From positions 1-53,280 of the forward strand of contig DALTWK010000013.1 of the NCBI GenBank assembly GCA_029987115.1: a stretch of 53,280 bases of DNA, given 5' to 3'. A program made the position numbers and the translations under genes. The stretch is from Methanocorpusculum sp. (lineage in GTDB: Archaea; Halobacteriota; Methanomicrobia; Methanomicrobiales; Methanocorpusculaceae). Below, in pieces: positions 1-8,430 of the stretch (within the stretch, counting starts at the first letter, position 1; each line of letters begins with the position of its first letter). The notes beneath the pieces are model-generated. The model was not told the origin of the DNA, did not search any database, and saw nothing but the letters and a program-made list of their open reading frames with translations.

Positions 1-311
1 AGATCAACGAGCTTAAGGCACGCGACCCAGGAGCATTCGGTGCAGATCCGATTGTAGTCCAGATCTCCGAGGGCGAAGAGGGTGGAAGCGAGGGTGCAAA
101 AGTTGCATCTGCAAACCCGCAGTTCCTTGAAATTGAAAAGCGCTTAGACGCAATCGAAAAGAAGGTTGAATTCACCGACGCAGAAATTGCAATGCGTGTC
201 GGTAAGAAAATTGGTCGTGACATTGGTGTCCTCTACGGTCTTACTGTCGGAACTATCCTGTTCCTGGCACTGTGCTTCGGCCTGACCATTTTCTTCCCAT
301 TAACTATGTAA
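1..311 (+). CDS. mtrA: MtrA-MtrG fusion, C-terminal part (tetrahydromethanopterin S-methyltransferase)
   Basis: Partial: the frame is open from the window edge to TAA at 309-311. The first residues (LKARDPGAFGADP, then an acidic Glu/Gly-rich linker) match the end of the corrinoid-binding MtrA domain. The next ~65 residues (IEKKVEF, then GKKIGRDIGVLYG and one membrane helix) match MtrG. No ATG, GTG or TTG occurs in frame before the ATG at 192, which is inside the MtrG-like domain, so the two parts appear to be one polypeptide. MtrA carries the cobamide that passes the methyl group from methyl-H4MPT to coenzyme M in the membrane Na+ pump; MtrG is a small membrane-anchored subunit. mtrH follows after 12 bases. 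Recognition of both parts is from memory of the families. Confidence 0.82.
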   Translation, partial: INELKARDPGAFGADPIVVQISEGEEGGSEGAKVASANPQFLEIEKRLDAIEKKVEFTDAEIAMRVGKKIGRDIGVLYGLTVGTILFLALCFGLTIFFPLTM

Positions 312-323
312 AGAGGTACCAAC

Positions 324-1346
324 ATGTTCAAGTTTGAAAAAGAACAGCAGGTCTTTGACTTTAACGGAACGAAGATCGGTGGCCAGCCGGGAGAATACCC
401 GCGTGTCATGTCCCCGTCTATCTTCTACAACAAGCACGAGATTGTCTTAAACGACAAGACTGGAGAAATCGACAAAGCAAAAGCAGAAGCACTCTGGAAC
501 CGCTGCCAGGAATTAACTGACATTACCGGTAACAAGTTCTTCCTGCAGATTCTTGCAGAACACGGAGAAGCATTCGAGTCCTACTTCAACTGGTTCGACT
601 CTATCGATAACAAGACTGCATTCCTGATGGACTCTTCCGCACCGGAAGCACTTATCCACGCAACCAAGTACGTTACCGAAGTTGGTCTTGCAGACCGTGC
701 AATCTACAACTCTATCAACGGATCTATCCTTCCGGAGAACATCCAGGCACTGAAAGAGTCCGATGTTAACTCTGCAATCGTCCTTGCATTCAACCCAGGA
801 GACCCGTCCATCGCAGGCCGTGAAAAGACTTTAGTCGAAGGCGGTGTTGCAGGTCAGGCACAGGGTATGCTTCAGATCGCAGAAGAGTGCGGTATCACCC
901 GCCCGATTCTCGACTCTGCAGCAACTCCGCTCGGACTTGGTGCATTCGGTTCCTTCCGTGAAATCCTTGCATGCAAGGCAATCCACGGACTGCCGACCGG
1001 TGGTGCATACCACAACATGACCGTTTCCTGGACCTGGCTGAAACGCTGGAGAAAGAACGTCTTAGCAGACAGATACAAGGAGCTTCCGCTTCTTGCAGAA
1101 CAGATGGTCAAGCACCACTTCGGTGGAATTGACGGCATCCGCCAGGCAGCATGGACTGCACCGGATATCGGATGTAACATCATGGCAATGACCCTCGGTG
1201 CAGACCTTATCATGTACGGTCCAATCGAGAACATGGAAGGCGCAGCAACCGCATCCGCATTCTGTGATATTGTCTTAGCAGAGGCCTTCAAAGACTTCGG
1301 AGGAGTTCCGGCAGTCGAAGACGGTCCGATCAACAAGCTTATCTAA
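324..1346 (+). CDS. mtrH: Tetrahydromethanopterin S-methyltransferase subunit H
   Basis: MtrH is the peripheral cytoplasmic subunit that moves the methyl group from methyl-tetrahydromethanopterin to the cobamide of MtrA, the energy-conserving step of methanogenesis. The 340-residue protein starts MFKFEKEQQVF and has the family's TIM-barrel-like sequence (ILDSAATPLGLGAFGSFREI, then GLPTGGAYHNM). The ATG lies just after an AGAGGT ribosome-binding site at 312-317. It is the last gene of the mtr operon, with a strong hairpin 20 bases downstream. Codon use is highly biased, as expected for an abundant catabolic enzyme. Confidence 0.97.
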   Translation: MFKFEKEQQVFDFNGTKIGGQPGEYPRVMSPSIFYNKHEIVLNDKTGEIDKAKAEALWNRCQELTDITGNKFFLQILAEHGEAFESYFNWFDSIDNKTAFLMDSSAPEALIHATKYVTEVGLADRAIYNSINGSILPENIQALKESDVNSAIVLAFNPGDPSIAGREKTLVEGGVAGQAQGMLQIAEECGITRPILDSAATPLGLGAFGSFREILACKAIHGLPTGGAYHNMTVSWTWLKRWRKNVLADRYKELPLLAEQMVKHHFGGIDGIRQAAWTAPDIGCNIMAMTLGADLIMYGPIENMEGAATASAFCDIVLAEAFKDFGGVPAVEDGPINKLI

Positions 1347-1366
1347 GTTTGGAGTACTACAACGAA

Positions 1367-1384
1367 GAGGGGGATTTCCCCCTC
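1367..1384 (+). terminator. Hairpin after mtrH
   Basis: GAGGGGG (1367-1373) pairs perfectly with CCCCCTC (1378-1384) around a 4-base ATTT loop. It lies 20 bases after the mtrH stop and before an AT-rich stretch. It probably ends, or protects the 3' end of, the mtr transcript. The T tract is weak, so the terminator role is inferred. Confidence 0.6.
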
Positions 1385-1447
1385 TCAATAATTTTCCATC
1401 TCTTTTCAGATACTGCCTTATTCTGCTGACACCAATATACTTGTATC

Positions 1448-1981
1448 ATGGTGCGAACCTTCATCGCGGTAGAACCGTCGGCATCGGTCAGAAATGCCAT
1501 TTTCTCTGCCGGAACCTCACTTCGCGGAACCGGCCGTCTGTCTCTCGTGCCGGATAATCAGATGCATATAACCCTGAAATTTTTAGGAGAGATTCCCGAA
1601 TCATCAGTTGCCAAAGTATCTTCGGTGCTGGATACTCTGCCCAAGGGATCCTATCAGCTTTCAGCACATGGAGTATCGGTATTCGGCCGTCCTCCCCGCG
1701 TCATCAAAGCAGAAGTGCATGATGGCGGTCGCTCTGCAGAACTGGCAGAGGAACTGGAAACCAAACTCTCACGGATAGGATTTCCCCGTGAAGAAAAGAA
1801 GTTCTCCCCGCACATCACCATAGCCCGGGTAAAGGAGTATGTGCCGGAACTGAATGCAAAACTCGCCGCACTGAAGTCCCTCGACTTCGGGTCCTGCGAA
1901 ATATCCGCTGTTCTTCTCAAGAAGAGTGTTTTAACTCCCTCAGGACCAATATATAGTACACTACACCGGGTGGAGTTATGA
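1448..1981 (+). CDS. thpR: RNA 2',3'-cyclic phosphodiesterase
   Basis: 2H phosphoesterase of the ThpR/LigT family, which opens 2',3'-cyclic phosphates on RNA (originally called 2'-5' RNA ligase). Both catalytic HxTx motifs are present: H40-I-T-L and H122-I-T-I. The length of 177 residues is normal. The ATG follows a TATA-like CAATATACTTG by a few bases, so the message may be nearly leaderless. The stop overlaps the ATG of cca by four bases, and the pairing with a CCA-adding enzyme suggests a role in tRNA end processing. Confidence 0.92.
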   Translation: MVRTFIAVEPSASVRNAIFSAGTSLRGTGRLSLVPDNQMHITLKFLGEIPESSVAKVSSVLDTLPKGSYQLSAHGVSVFGRPPRVIKAEVHDGGRSAELAEELETKLSRIGFPREEKKFSPHITIARVKEYVPELNAKLAALKSLDFGSCEISAVLLKKSVLTPSGPIYSTLHRVEL

Positions 1982-3363
1982 GAAACGAATACGAAAAAGC
2001 GGTTCTGGACCGGATTCTTCCCACTGAAGAGGAACGTGCCGAAGCCCACCGCATGGGTCAGAAACTGATTGATGCAGTAAAGGAAATCGCAGGCGTTCCC
2101 GCAATGATGACCGGTTCGGTTGCCCGCGGAACCTGGGTGCGGGGAGACAAAGATATTGATATTTTCATGCGCTTCCCGCCGGAGATGCCCCGGGAGGAAC
2201 TGCAGGAAAAAGGACTTGAAACAGGATATGCGGTTGTCGAAAAGTTCGGCGGTACGGCAGAGGAGATGTATGCGGAACATCCGTATCTGAACGCCGTGAT
2301 TGAAGGATTTGATGTGGATCTGGTTCCCTGCTATAATATTGCATCAACTGCTGAGATGAAGTGCGCTGTTGACCGCACGCCGTTCCACACCCAGTATCTG
2401 ATAGAAAAGATTGCACCTCCCCGTGAAGACGTTCTGCTGCTCAAACAGTTCTGCAAAGGAGGAGGCGTCTACGGTTCCGACCACATGACCGGGGGATTCT
2501 CCGGCTATCTCTGCGAACTGCTGATTCTTAACTACGGCGGGTTCACGCAGTTTATAGAAGCGGCATCCAAATACCGCTACGGCGAAGTCGTCGATATCGA
2601 GCATTACTACCCGGATGCAAAGACGGCACGCAAACACTTTACCGAGCCGCTGATTGTCATTGATCCGACCGACCGCAACCGGAATGTCGCCGCATCGCTT
2701 ACGCCGACCCGGTTTTCCGAGTTCATGGAACTTGCCCGCGACTACTGCGAAAAGCCGGGAGCATCCTACTTTGTGCCGGATGCACCAACGTTCATCTCGA
2801 AAGACGAGTTCAGTCAGCAGATTCTCCTTCGGAAAACTGCGATGTTTGCCCTGCGGTTCAAGACCCCAGATCTGGTTCCCGACACCGTTGTTCCGCAGCT
2901 CAGGAAAACGGTTGATACCATCCGCTCGATGTTGACTGCAGAAGAATTCCAGGTGCATCGTGCCGAAGTTGCTATGGGGCCGGAACACTCTCTGATTCTG
3001 CTGGAACTCTTTGTTGCTGAACTGCCCAACATCATCATCCGCGAAGGACCGCCGGTATGGGCGCACGAAAATTCCGACCGGTTCGTGGAAAAGTATCTTC
3101 CTGTCCGTGAGTTCGCCGGTCCGTGGATTGAAGAAGACCGCTACTATGCCGAGGTTCCAAGAAAGTACGTTACCGCCCGTGCACTCCTCGAAGACCGTGC
3201 CAAGATCTTTTCCGGCGCTCTTGGAAAACATGTCCGTCTCTCAATGGAAGAGGGCTACGAAGTCCTTTCCGGCGATGACATCTGGTCTGAAGAATTCTCC
3301 GGTTTCTTATCGGCATACTTTGCCCGCTCATCCCACGCGGTCCGGAAACTGCGTCAGTTATGA
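1978..3363 (+). CDS. cca: CCA-adding tRNA nucleotidyltransferase (archaeal class I)
   Basis: Adds or repairs the 3' CCA of tRNAs without a template. The nucleotidyltransferase signature GSVARGT is at residues 46-52. The metal-binding acidic residues are D59-x-D61, with a further acidic pair at D112 and D114. The length of 461 residues fits the archaeal class I enzyme. The start overlaps the thpR stop (ATGA) and the end overlaps the larE start in the same way. The tRNA-Ser gene in this window encodes no CCA, so the enzyme is needed for it. Confidence 0.95.
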   Translation: MRNEYEKAVLDRILPTEEERAEAHRMGQKLIDAVKEIAGVPAMMTGSVARGTWVRGDKDIDIFMRFPPEMPREELQEKGLETGYAVVEKFGGTAEEMYAEHPYLNAVIEGFDVDLVPCYNIASTAEMKCAVDRTPFHTQYLIEKIAPPREDVLLLKQFCKGGGVYGSDHMTGGFSGYLCELLILNYGGFTQFIEAASKYRYGEVVDIEHYYPDAKTARKHFTEPLIVIDPTDRNRNVAASLTPTRFSEFMELARDYCEKPGASYFVPDAPTFISKDEFSQQILLRKTAMFALRFKTPDLVPDTVVPQLRKTVDTIRSMLTAEEFQVHRAEVAMGPEHSLILLELFVAELPNIIIREGPPVWAHENSDRFVEKYLPVREFAGPWIEEDRYYAEVPRKYVTARALLEDRAKIFSGALGKHVRLSMEEGYEVLSGDDIWSEEFSGFLSAYFARSSHAVRKLRQL

Positions 3364-4073
3364 GCTCCCCCCTTTTTTCCGGCCCGGGTCTAGTTGCACT
3401 CTCCGGCGGTGTCGACAGTGCGGTTGTCCTTGCTCTTGCTGTTGATGCCGCTATCCCGGTAGAAGCGGCGACGATTGTTTCAGAGTTTACTCCGCAGCGG
3501 GAAATCGCTGTAGCAAAAGAGCTTGCAAAACGGTTCGGCGTTCCGTGGCACAAAGTCCCAGTCCGTCTGCTTGAAAACCCTGATATTGCAAAGAATCCGG
3601 AAAACCGCTGTTATCTCTGCAAGAAAACCATCATGTCAGCCCTGCAGAAAACCGCCTCATCCCGCGGTTTTTCTGTTGTCTATGACGGAACCAACAAAGA
3701 CGATATTGCATCCGGCACGCGTCCGGGTATCGCCGCACTGCAGGAGTTACACATCAAAAGCCCGCTTGCAGCGATGACCAAAGACGAAGTCATAGCGGAA
3801 GCAGAAAAGCATGGAATCACGGTACGCCCGCCGTCCGCCTGTCTTGCAACCCGTATCCTGTTCAACACGGAACTCACCGTATCTGCCCTTACCCGCATCG
3901 ATGAAATGGAAAATCAGCTGCGGGATGCCGGTATCACCGGAATGCTCCGGGTCCGGGCTGCAGATGCATCAGGAGTTGTCATCGAAGTCGAAGAGGGGAT
4001 GCTTGAAGCAGCCAGACATGCTGCAGAAGACCTCGTTTTCGACGTCAGAGCAGTACGCGTGTATCACGCATAA
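3360..4073 (+). CDS. larE: LarE-like ATP-dependent sacrificial sulfur transferase
   Basis: PP-loop ATPase of the LarE family, which supplies sulfur for the nickel-pincer nucleotide cofactor by giving up a cysteine sulfur. The PP-loop SGGVDS is at residues 15-20. C161 in SACLATR aligns with the sacrificial cysteine of characterised LarE. C84 and C87 (RCYLCK) form a further pair, and in some LarE proteins extra cysteines hold an Fe-S cluster instead. It overlaps cca by four bases. larC lies at 16276-17439, but no larA or larB is in the window. The final substrate in a methanogen is uncertain. Confidence 0.85.
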   Translation: MSSPLFSGPGLVALSGGVDSAVVLALAVDAAIPVEAATIVSEFTPQREIAVAKELAKRFGVPWHKVPVRLLENPDIAKNPENRCYLCKKTIMSALQKTASSRGFSVVYDGTNKDDIASGTRPGIAALQELHIKSPLAAMTKDEVIAEAEKHGITVRPPSACLATRILFNTELTVSALTRIDEMENQLRDAGITGMLRVRAADASGVVIEVEEGMLEAARHAAEDLVFDVRAVRVYHA

Positions 4074-4074
4074 C

Positions 4075-4081
4075 TTTTTTT
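4075..4081 (+). terminator. T7 tract after larE
   Basis: Seven T directly after the larE stop, the usual form of archaeal intrinsic terminator. It touches the stop of the convergent permease gene. Confidence 0.5.
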
Positions 4082-5394
4082 CAGACCAGACAACGTAGTA
4101 CCAGAAGTGCCGCAAGAAGTGTCGGGACAGCAACTATTGCACCGTATCTAATGAACTTTCCAAAACTGAACTTCACACCGCTGTCTTTTACCAGTCCCAT
4201 CCACATGATTCCTGCCAGGGCACCAATTGGCGTGAGGAACGCTCCAAGATTGGAACCGATAACGGCAGCATACATGGCTCCGGTCATCATTCCCGCCGGG
4301 CAGAAGCTCAGGATGAAGACATAGAGCACACTCATAGGAATATTGTTAATCAGGTTCGCCGCGGCAAACGAGGTCAGACCGTAGGTAAATATCGGATTTC
4401 CTGCATTGAGAATTCCGGCGACTGCTTCGGTGATATGCACATTCGAGAGTGCGAGGACAATGGCAAACATCGAAAGCAAGAAGGGGATGAACTGCCAGGG
4501 AACGCGTTTTGCGGTTATTCCCAGTTCAGACGGTTTCCGTTTCCGGAAGAGATTCAGGATGAGGATGACTGCAGCAAGAGTCAGAGCAAAGACCAGTGAA
4601 ACCATCCACATCTCAATCCCAAGATAGGAGGAGACTGCAAGGAGCACGGTGCATCCGGCAAGAAGTGCAATACCGATGACAGCAGAAACTTTGTCGGATA
4701 CGGTTACATCTCCTGTCTCGCAGTGCAGCGGTTCAGCAAGCTGTTTTCTGAAAATCAGCAGAAGCAGGAGGAATGCAACTGCCGATGCGACAAGGGTTGG
4801 AAGAATCATCACTTGCAGATATTCGAGGAACGTAACCCCGAACGAGGAGGCCAGATAGATATTGGTCGGATTTCCGATGATGAACGCCATGCTCCAGGTG
4901 TTAGCCGCAACGAATTCTCCAAAGATATAGGGTATCGGATTCACACCGGCATATTTTGCAAAGTAGCAGAGGAACGGTGTAAATGTCAGAATAATGACAT
5001 CATTGGAGGTAAAGAGCGTGAGGACGGAAATCACCGCAAACAGCGCGGAAAAGAGCAGAAACTGGTTTTTCCCGGCAGCCTTTACGGTGCGGTTTGCAAG
5101 ATAGCGGAAGAAGTTGATTTCATCCAGGAATACGGATAGAAATGTCATCGAAAGGAAAAGAATGAGGATTTTTATCGGATTGACCGGAGTGTCAGTAATC
5201 AATCCTTCGAAAAATGCCGATGGATTCAGCAGACCGCTTATGAGAAGAATCACTGCAGCAGCCGACGTGACAATCCAGTAGGTGTCGATTTCACGGGAGA
5301 GAATCCGCACCTTCGGTTTGAAGATGACGGCAAGAATCATCGCCGCACAGGTAAGAATCGCAAGTATTCCGACTACAATGGTGTCGACTGCCAT
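4081..5394 (-). CDS. SLC13/ArsB-superfamily ion permease
   Basis: Polytopic membrane protein of 437 residues with roughly eleven hydrophobic segments. It has the pattern of the ion-transporter superfamily that includes ArsB, NhaD and DASS carriers. Marker stretches are FTSNDVIILTFTPF, then FIIGNPTNIYLAS in the first half and ANLINNIPMSVLYV with GSNLGAFLTPIGALAG in the second. The paired NP/NN motifs in two halves are typical hairpin loops of this fold. The substrate cannot be told from sequence: arsenite, Na+/H+ exchange and dicarboxylate are all possible. It stands alone, convergent with larE and divergent from thiI. Confidence 0.85.
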   Translation of the reverse strand: MAVDTIVVGILAILTCAAMILAVIFKPKVRILSREIDTYWIVTSAAAVILLISGLLNPSAFFEGLITDTPVNPIKILILFLSMTFLSVFLDEINFFRYLANRTVKAAGKNQFLLFSALFAVISVLTLFTSNDVIILTFTPFLCYFAKYAGVNPIPYIFGEFVAANTWSMAFIIGNPTNIYLASSFGVTFLEYLQVMILPTLVASAVAFLLLLLIFRKQLAEPLHCETGDVTVSDKVSAVIGIALLAGCTVLLAVSSYLGIEMWMVSLVFALTLAAVILILNLFRKRKPSELGITAKRVPWQFIPFLLSMFAIVLALSNVHITEAVAGILNAGNPIFTYGLTSFAAANLINNIPMSVLYVFILSFCPAGMMTGAMYAAVIGSNLGAFLTPIGALAGIMWMGLVKDSGVKFSFGKFIRYGAIVAVPTLLAALLVLRCLV

Positions 5395-5487
5395 TTTCTG
5401 CTATACTATTGCTTTTTCAAGTATATATTCTGGGAACAGCAGTAGTTTAATTATCTCCTCATCACTACTAATATACGCAAAAACAGC

Positions 5488-5510
5488 GGGGAAAAGCGTG
5501 CAGTTTCCCC
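5488..5510 (+). promoter_or_regulatory. Hairpin just upstream of thiI
   Basis: GGGGAAA (5488-5494) pairs perfectly with TTTCCCC (5504-5510) across a 9-base loop, ending 11 bases before the thiI ATG. The right arm also starts a competing palindrome, TTCCCCGGGAA. A TATA-like AATATACGC lies near 5470, so the hairpin should be in the 5' leader. Control of translation is an inference. Confidence 0.45.
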
Positions 5511-5521
5511 GGGAATACAGC

Positions 5522-6724
5522 ATGAATACTAAAGCAGTAATGGTTCGTATCGGGGAACTCTGGCTGAAGTCGGAACCGGTCAAGAAGCAGTTCATGAAGA
5601 CGCTTATCCGGAATATCAAAGCGGCTCTTGACGGCGCTTCCCTGGAATATACCATAGAAGAGTTCCGCGGCCGCATTCTGATTTACGGCGAAGCGGAAAA
5701 GATTGCCTCTGTCGTCAGCCGTATCTTCGGCGTGGTTGATGTATCGGTCTGCCTGGTCTGCGGCAATACCAAAGAAGAAATCGCAGCGGCGGCTCTCTCC
5801 CTTGCACGGGGAAAACTGCACGCCGGCATGACCTTCGCTGTCCGCGGAAAGCGCCAGTTCGTGAAAGGATTCACCAGCCAGCAGCTTGCAGCCTATGTAG
5901 CTGATGAAATCTGGAAAGAGATTCCGGATTTCGCTGTCGACCTTGACAATCCCGAATATGAGATATTTGTTGAGGCACGCGACTTCGGCGGACTGGTATA
6001 TGACGAACGTCTTCCGGGAACCGGCGGTCTTCCGCTCGGTACTGCCGGCCGTGCGTCGGTGCTGCTTTCTTCCGGCATTGACTCTCCGGTTGCCGCCTGG
6101 CTCATGATGCGCCGCGGAGTTTCCATGGTCGGCGTCTTTGCTGATGCCGGCTGCTGGGCGGGACCGGCAACCAAGGATCTTGCCAAAGACAATGCCAGAA
6201 TTCTTTCCACCTGGTGTCCGGGACGGGCATTTCCGCTGTGGATTGTCAGTGTTGAACCGTTCCTGAACGCTATGGCTGAAACCTGCGACCGGCACTACAC
6301 GTGTCTGTTCTGCAAGCGGTTCATGATGCGGGTGGCCGATGCTATCGGAAAAGCGAACCGGTTGGAAGGAATTGTCTCTGGAGAAAACCTCGGTCAGGTG
6401 GCATCCCAGACGCTGCAGAACATGGGAGTGATAACCGCTGCCGTCTCCACTCCGGTCCTTCGTCCGCTTCTCACCTATGACAAGGAAGAAACGGTCGCTC
6501 TTGCCCGCATGATTGGAACCTATCACGAGTCCCCGGGAGACACCTCCTGCCGTGCGGTCCCGGTCAAACCGGCAACCCGTTCTCCGCTGGACTATATCGA
6601 AGCCGAAGAGGCAAAACTTCCGATGGACGAACTGGTGCAGGAAGTCGTGAACAGCGCCGAACTCTGGGTTGCAAAGGACGGAGAAATCTATCAGAAAGAA
6701 CGCCGCGAGATTGTCGCGGATTAA
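5522..6724 (+). CDS. thiI: tRNA 4-thiouridine synthetase ThiI
   Basis: Adenylates and thiolates U8 of tRNA. The 400 residues comprise an N-terminal ferredoxin-like plus THUMP region (~1-165) and a PP-loop domain with SSGIDS at 183-188. C261, C264 and C343 match the three cysteines that methanogen ThiI proteins use, reported to hold an Fe-S cluster. There is no rhodanese domain, as usual in archaea. The ATG at 5522 was chosen because MNTKAVMVRIGELWLKS is the normal N-terminus; the frame stays open upstream but that part does not resemble the family. Confidence 0.95.
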   Translation: MNTKAVMVRIGELWLKSEPVKKQFMKTLIRNIKAALDGASLEYTIEEFRGRILIYGEAEKIASVVSRIFGVVDVSVCLVCGNTKEEIAAAALSLARGKLHAGMTFAVRGKRQFVKGFTSQQLAAYVADEIWKEIPDFAVDLDNPEYEIFVEARDFGGLVYDERLPGTGGLPLGTAGRASVLLSSGIDSPVAAWLMMRRGVSMVGVFADAGCWAGPATKDLAKDNARILSTWCPGRAFPLWIVSVEPFLNAMAETCDRHYTCLFCKRFMMRVADAIGKANRLEGIVSGENLGQVASQTLQNMGVITAAVSTPVLRPLLTYDKEETVALARMIGTYHESPGDTSCRAVPVKPATRSPLDYIEAEEAKLPMDELVQEVVNSAELWVAKDGEIYQKERREIVAD

Positions 6725-6728
6725 CTCC

Positions 6729-6743
6729 TTTTTTTGAAAAAAA
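6729..6743. terminator. Two-way T7/A7 terminator between thiI and serA
   Basis: T7 at 6729-6735, one G, then A7 at 6737-6743. It gives a T tract on each strand at the meeting point of the convergent thiI and serA transcripts. Confidence 0.6.
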
Positions 6744-6762
6744 GAAAATATTGGAAGTGTTT

Positions 6763-8349
6763 TTAGAGCTGCACGAACTTTGCAGAGGTGATTCCTTCTG
6801 CTTCGGCAACTTCCTTCATGACTGCATCGGAGACGATGGTGTCGACTGCTAAGATCATCAGCGAGTCGGTTCCGACGTTTGCTCCGCCGACCTGCATGCT
6901 TGAGATGTTGACATTGTTCTTGCCGAGGATGGTTCCGACAACACCGATGATACCCGGCTTGTTGACGTGGTCTGCAAGGATGACGTTTCCTGATGGGACA
7001 AGATCGGTTGCGTATTTGCCGATGGAGACGATTCTTGCGCCGCCCTCTTTGGTAACTAATCCTGCAATCTTCTCGGTTCCTGCCGGGGTCTTGTAGGATA
7101 AGGTAACAAGAGACTTGTAGTCGCCTGCTTCACTGGAGGTCTTCTCGATGATGTTCATGCCACGTCCTTTTGCGACGAATTCGGCGTTGACGATGTTAAT
7201 CGGTTCGTGGAGGACCTTTTCAATTAATCCCTTGATACCGAGTCTGGTTGCGTACTTCAGGTTCTGCTTGAGTTCAGAGACTTCACCGTAGTAGGCGAAT
7301 TCAACTTCGGAGATTGGACCGTTTGCGGTCTGTGCTGCAAGAAGACCCATCTTCTCAACGAGTTCTGCCCATGCATCGACCTTTGCTCTGACTTCCGGTG
7401 CGACGAGCGGTGCGTTGACTGCGCTTTTTGCAGAACCGCCGTTTAAGACGTCAATGCACTGGTGTGCAACAGAGATTGCAACGTTCTTCTGTGCTTCAAC
7501 TGTGCTTGCACCAAGGTGCGGGGTGACGATAACAGAGTCGAGGGTCAGAAGCGGAGAATCTGTCGGCGGTTCCTGCTCGAAGACATCGAGTGCTGCTCCG
7601 GCAACTTTTCCTGCAACGATAGCATCGTAGAGTGCCTTTTCGTCGATGATTCCGCCGCGGGCACAGTTGATGATTCTAACGCCGTCTTTCATGGTCTTGA
7701 TGGATTCAGCGTTGACCATGTGAGTGGTGGACGGAATCAGCGGGGTGTGGACCGTGATAACATCTGCTTTGGTGAAGAGTTCTGCAACTGTCATCATTTC
7801 GACGCCCATTGCTGCACCGACCTCTGCCGGGATGAACGGATCGTAGGCGATGACTTTCATCTGGAGAGCCTGGGCACGCTTGGCGACTTCACGGCCGATT
7901 CTGCCGAAACCGACAACACCGAGGGTCTTGCCATTCATTTCGTTACCCATGAACTTCGAGCGTTTCCACTCTCCCTTCTTCAAGGATGCAGTTGCCTGCG
8001 GGATGTTGCGGGCGAGTGCCATCATCATACCGATGGTGTGTTCGGTTGCGGCGAGGGTGTTTCCTTCCGGTGCGTTGGAGACGATAATACCCTTCTTGGT
8101 TGCTGCATCGGTATCGATGTTGTCGACGCCGACACCGGCTCTGCCGATATATTTCATATTGTCCGCTGCTTCAATGATGCGTGCGGTGACCTGGGTTCCG
8201 GAACGGACGATGAGTGCATCATACTTTCCGATGATTTTTACCAGTTCATCTTCAGAAAGGTCGGCGATTTCGTCAACCTCGCAGACTTCCTTTAAGATAT
8301 CTACTCCTTCCTTTGCAAGCGGGTCGGAGACAAGAACTTTGAATGTCAC
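6763..8349 (-). CDS. serA: D-3-phosphoglycerate dehydrogenase
   Basis: First step of serine synthesis: oxidises 3-phosphoglycerate to phosphohydroxypyruvate with NAD+. The 528 residues match the long form. The order is catalytic/NAD domain (GFGRIGREVAKRA; catalytic Arg in NCARGG, Glu, and His in TPHLGAST), an intervening domain, and a C-terminal ACT domain (residues ~450-528, starting NVILADHVNKPGIIG) that normally senses serine. It is the last gene of the minus-strand group phi-aminotransferase-M42-serA, but has its own TATA-like box. Confidence 0.97.
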   Translation of the reverse strand: MTFKVLVSDPLAKEGVDILKEVCEVDEIADLSEDELVKIIGKYDALIVRSGTQVTARIIEAADNMKYIGRAGVGVDNIDTDAATKKGIIVSNAPEGNTLAATEHTIGMMMALARNIPQATASLKKGEWKRSKFMGNEMNGKTLGVVGFGRIGREVAKRAQALQMKVIAYDPFIPAEVGAAMGVEMMTVAELFTKADVITVHTPLIPSTTHMVNAESIKTMKDGVRIINCARGGIIDEKALYDAIVAGKVAGAALDVFEQEPPTDSPLLTLDSVIVTPHLGASTVEAQKNVAISVAHQCIDVLNGGSAKSAVNAPLVAPEVRAKVDAWAELVEKMGLLAAQTANGPISEVEFAYYGEVSELKQNLKYATRLGIKGLIEKVLHEPINIVNAEFVAKGRGMNIIEKTSSEAGDYKSLVTLSYKTPAGTEKIAGLVTKEGGARIVSIGKYATDLVPSGNVILADHVNKPGIIGVVGTILGKNNVNISSMQVGGANVGTDSLMILAVDTIVSDAVMKEVAEAEGITSAKFVQL

Positions 8350-8376
8350 GATAATCGGTAATGTATTGGACGTCTT

Positions 8377-8388
8377 GGGATATAGGTG
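8377..8388 (-). promoter_or_regulatory. TATA box of serA
   Basis: On the minus strand this reads CACCTATATCCC, centred about 33 bases upstream of the serA ATG. A start ~25 bases downstream would leave a leader of only a few bases. A 6-bp hairpin (TCTCTT-GGT-AAGAGA, 8399-8413) lies between the M42 stop and this box. Confidence 0.45.
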
Positions 8389-8430
8389 TGACGCAGTCTC
8401 TCTTGGTAAGAGAATGCAGAAAAAAGAAAA

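Noticed and set aside
872..1336. Long open frame on the minus strand across mtrH
   Set aside because: It is a shadow of the highly biased codons of mtrH; no family resemblance and no promoter or ribosome-binding site.
2344..3231. 295-codon open frame on the minus strand inside cca
   Set aside because: Antisense to a clear CCA-adding enzyme, with the Phe/Arg/Cys-rich composition of a shadow frame.
5468..6526. 352-codon open frame on the minus strand inside thiI
   Set aside because: ThiI on the plus strand is unambiguous; the antisense product has no recognisable domain.
7462..8295. 277-codon plus-strand frame opposite serA
   Set aside because: Rich in Cys, Asp and Gly as expected for the complement of serA; no known family.
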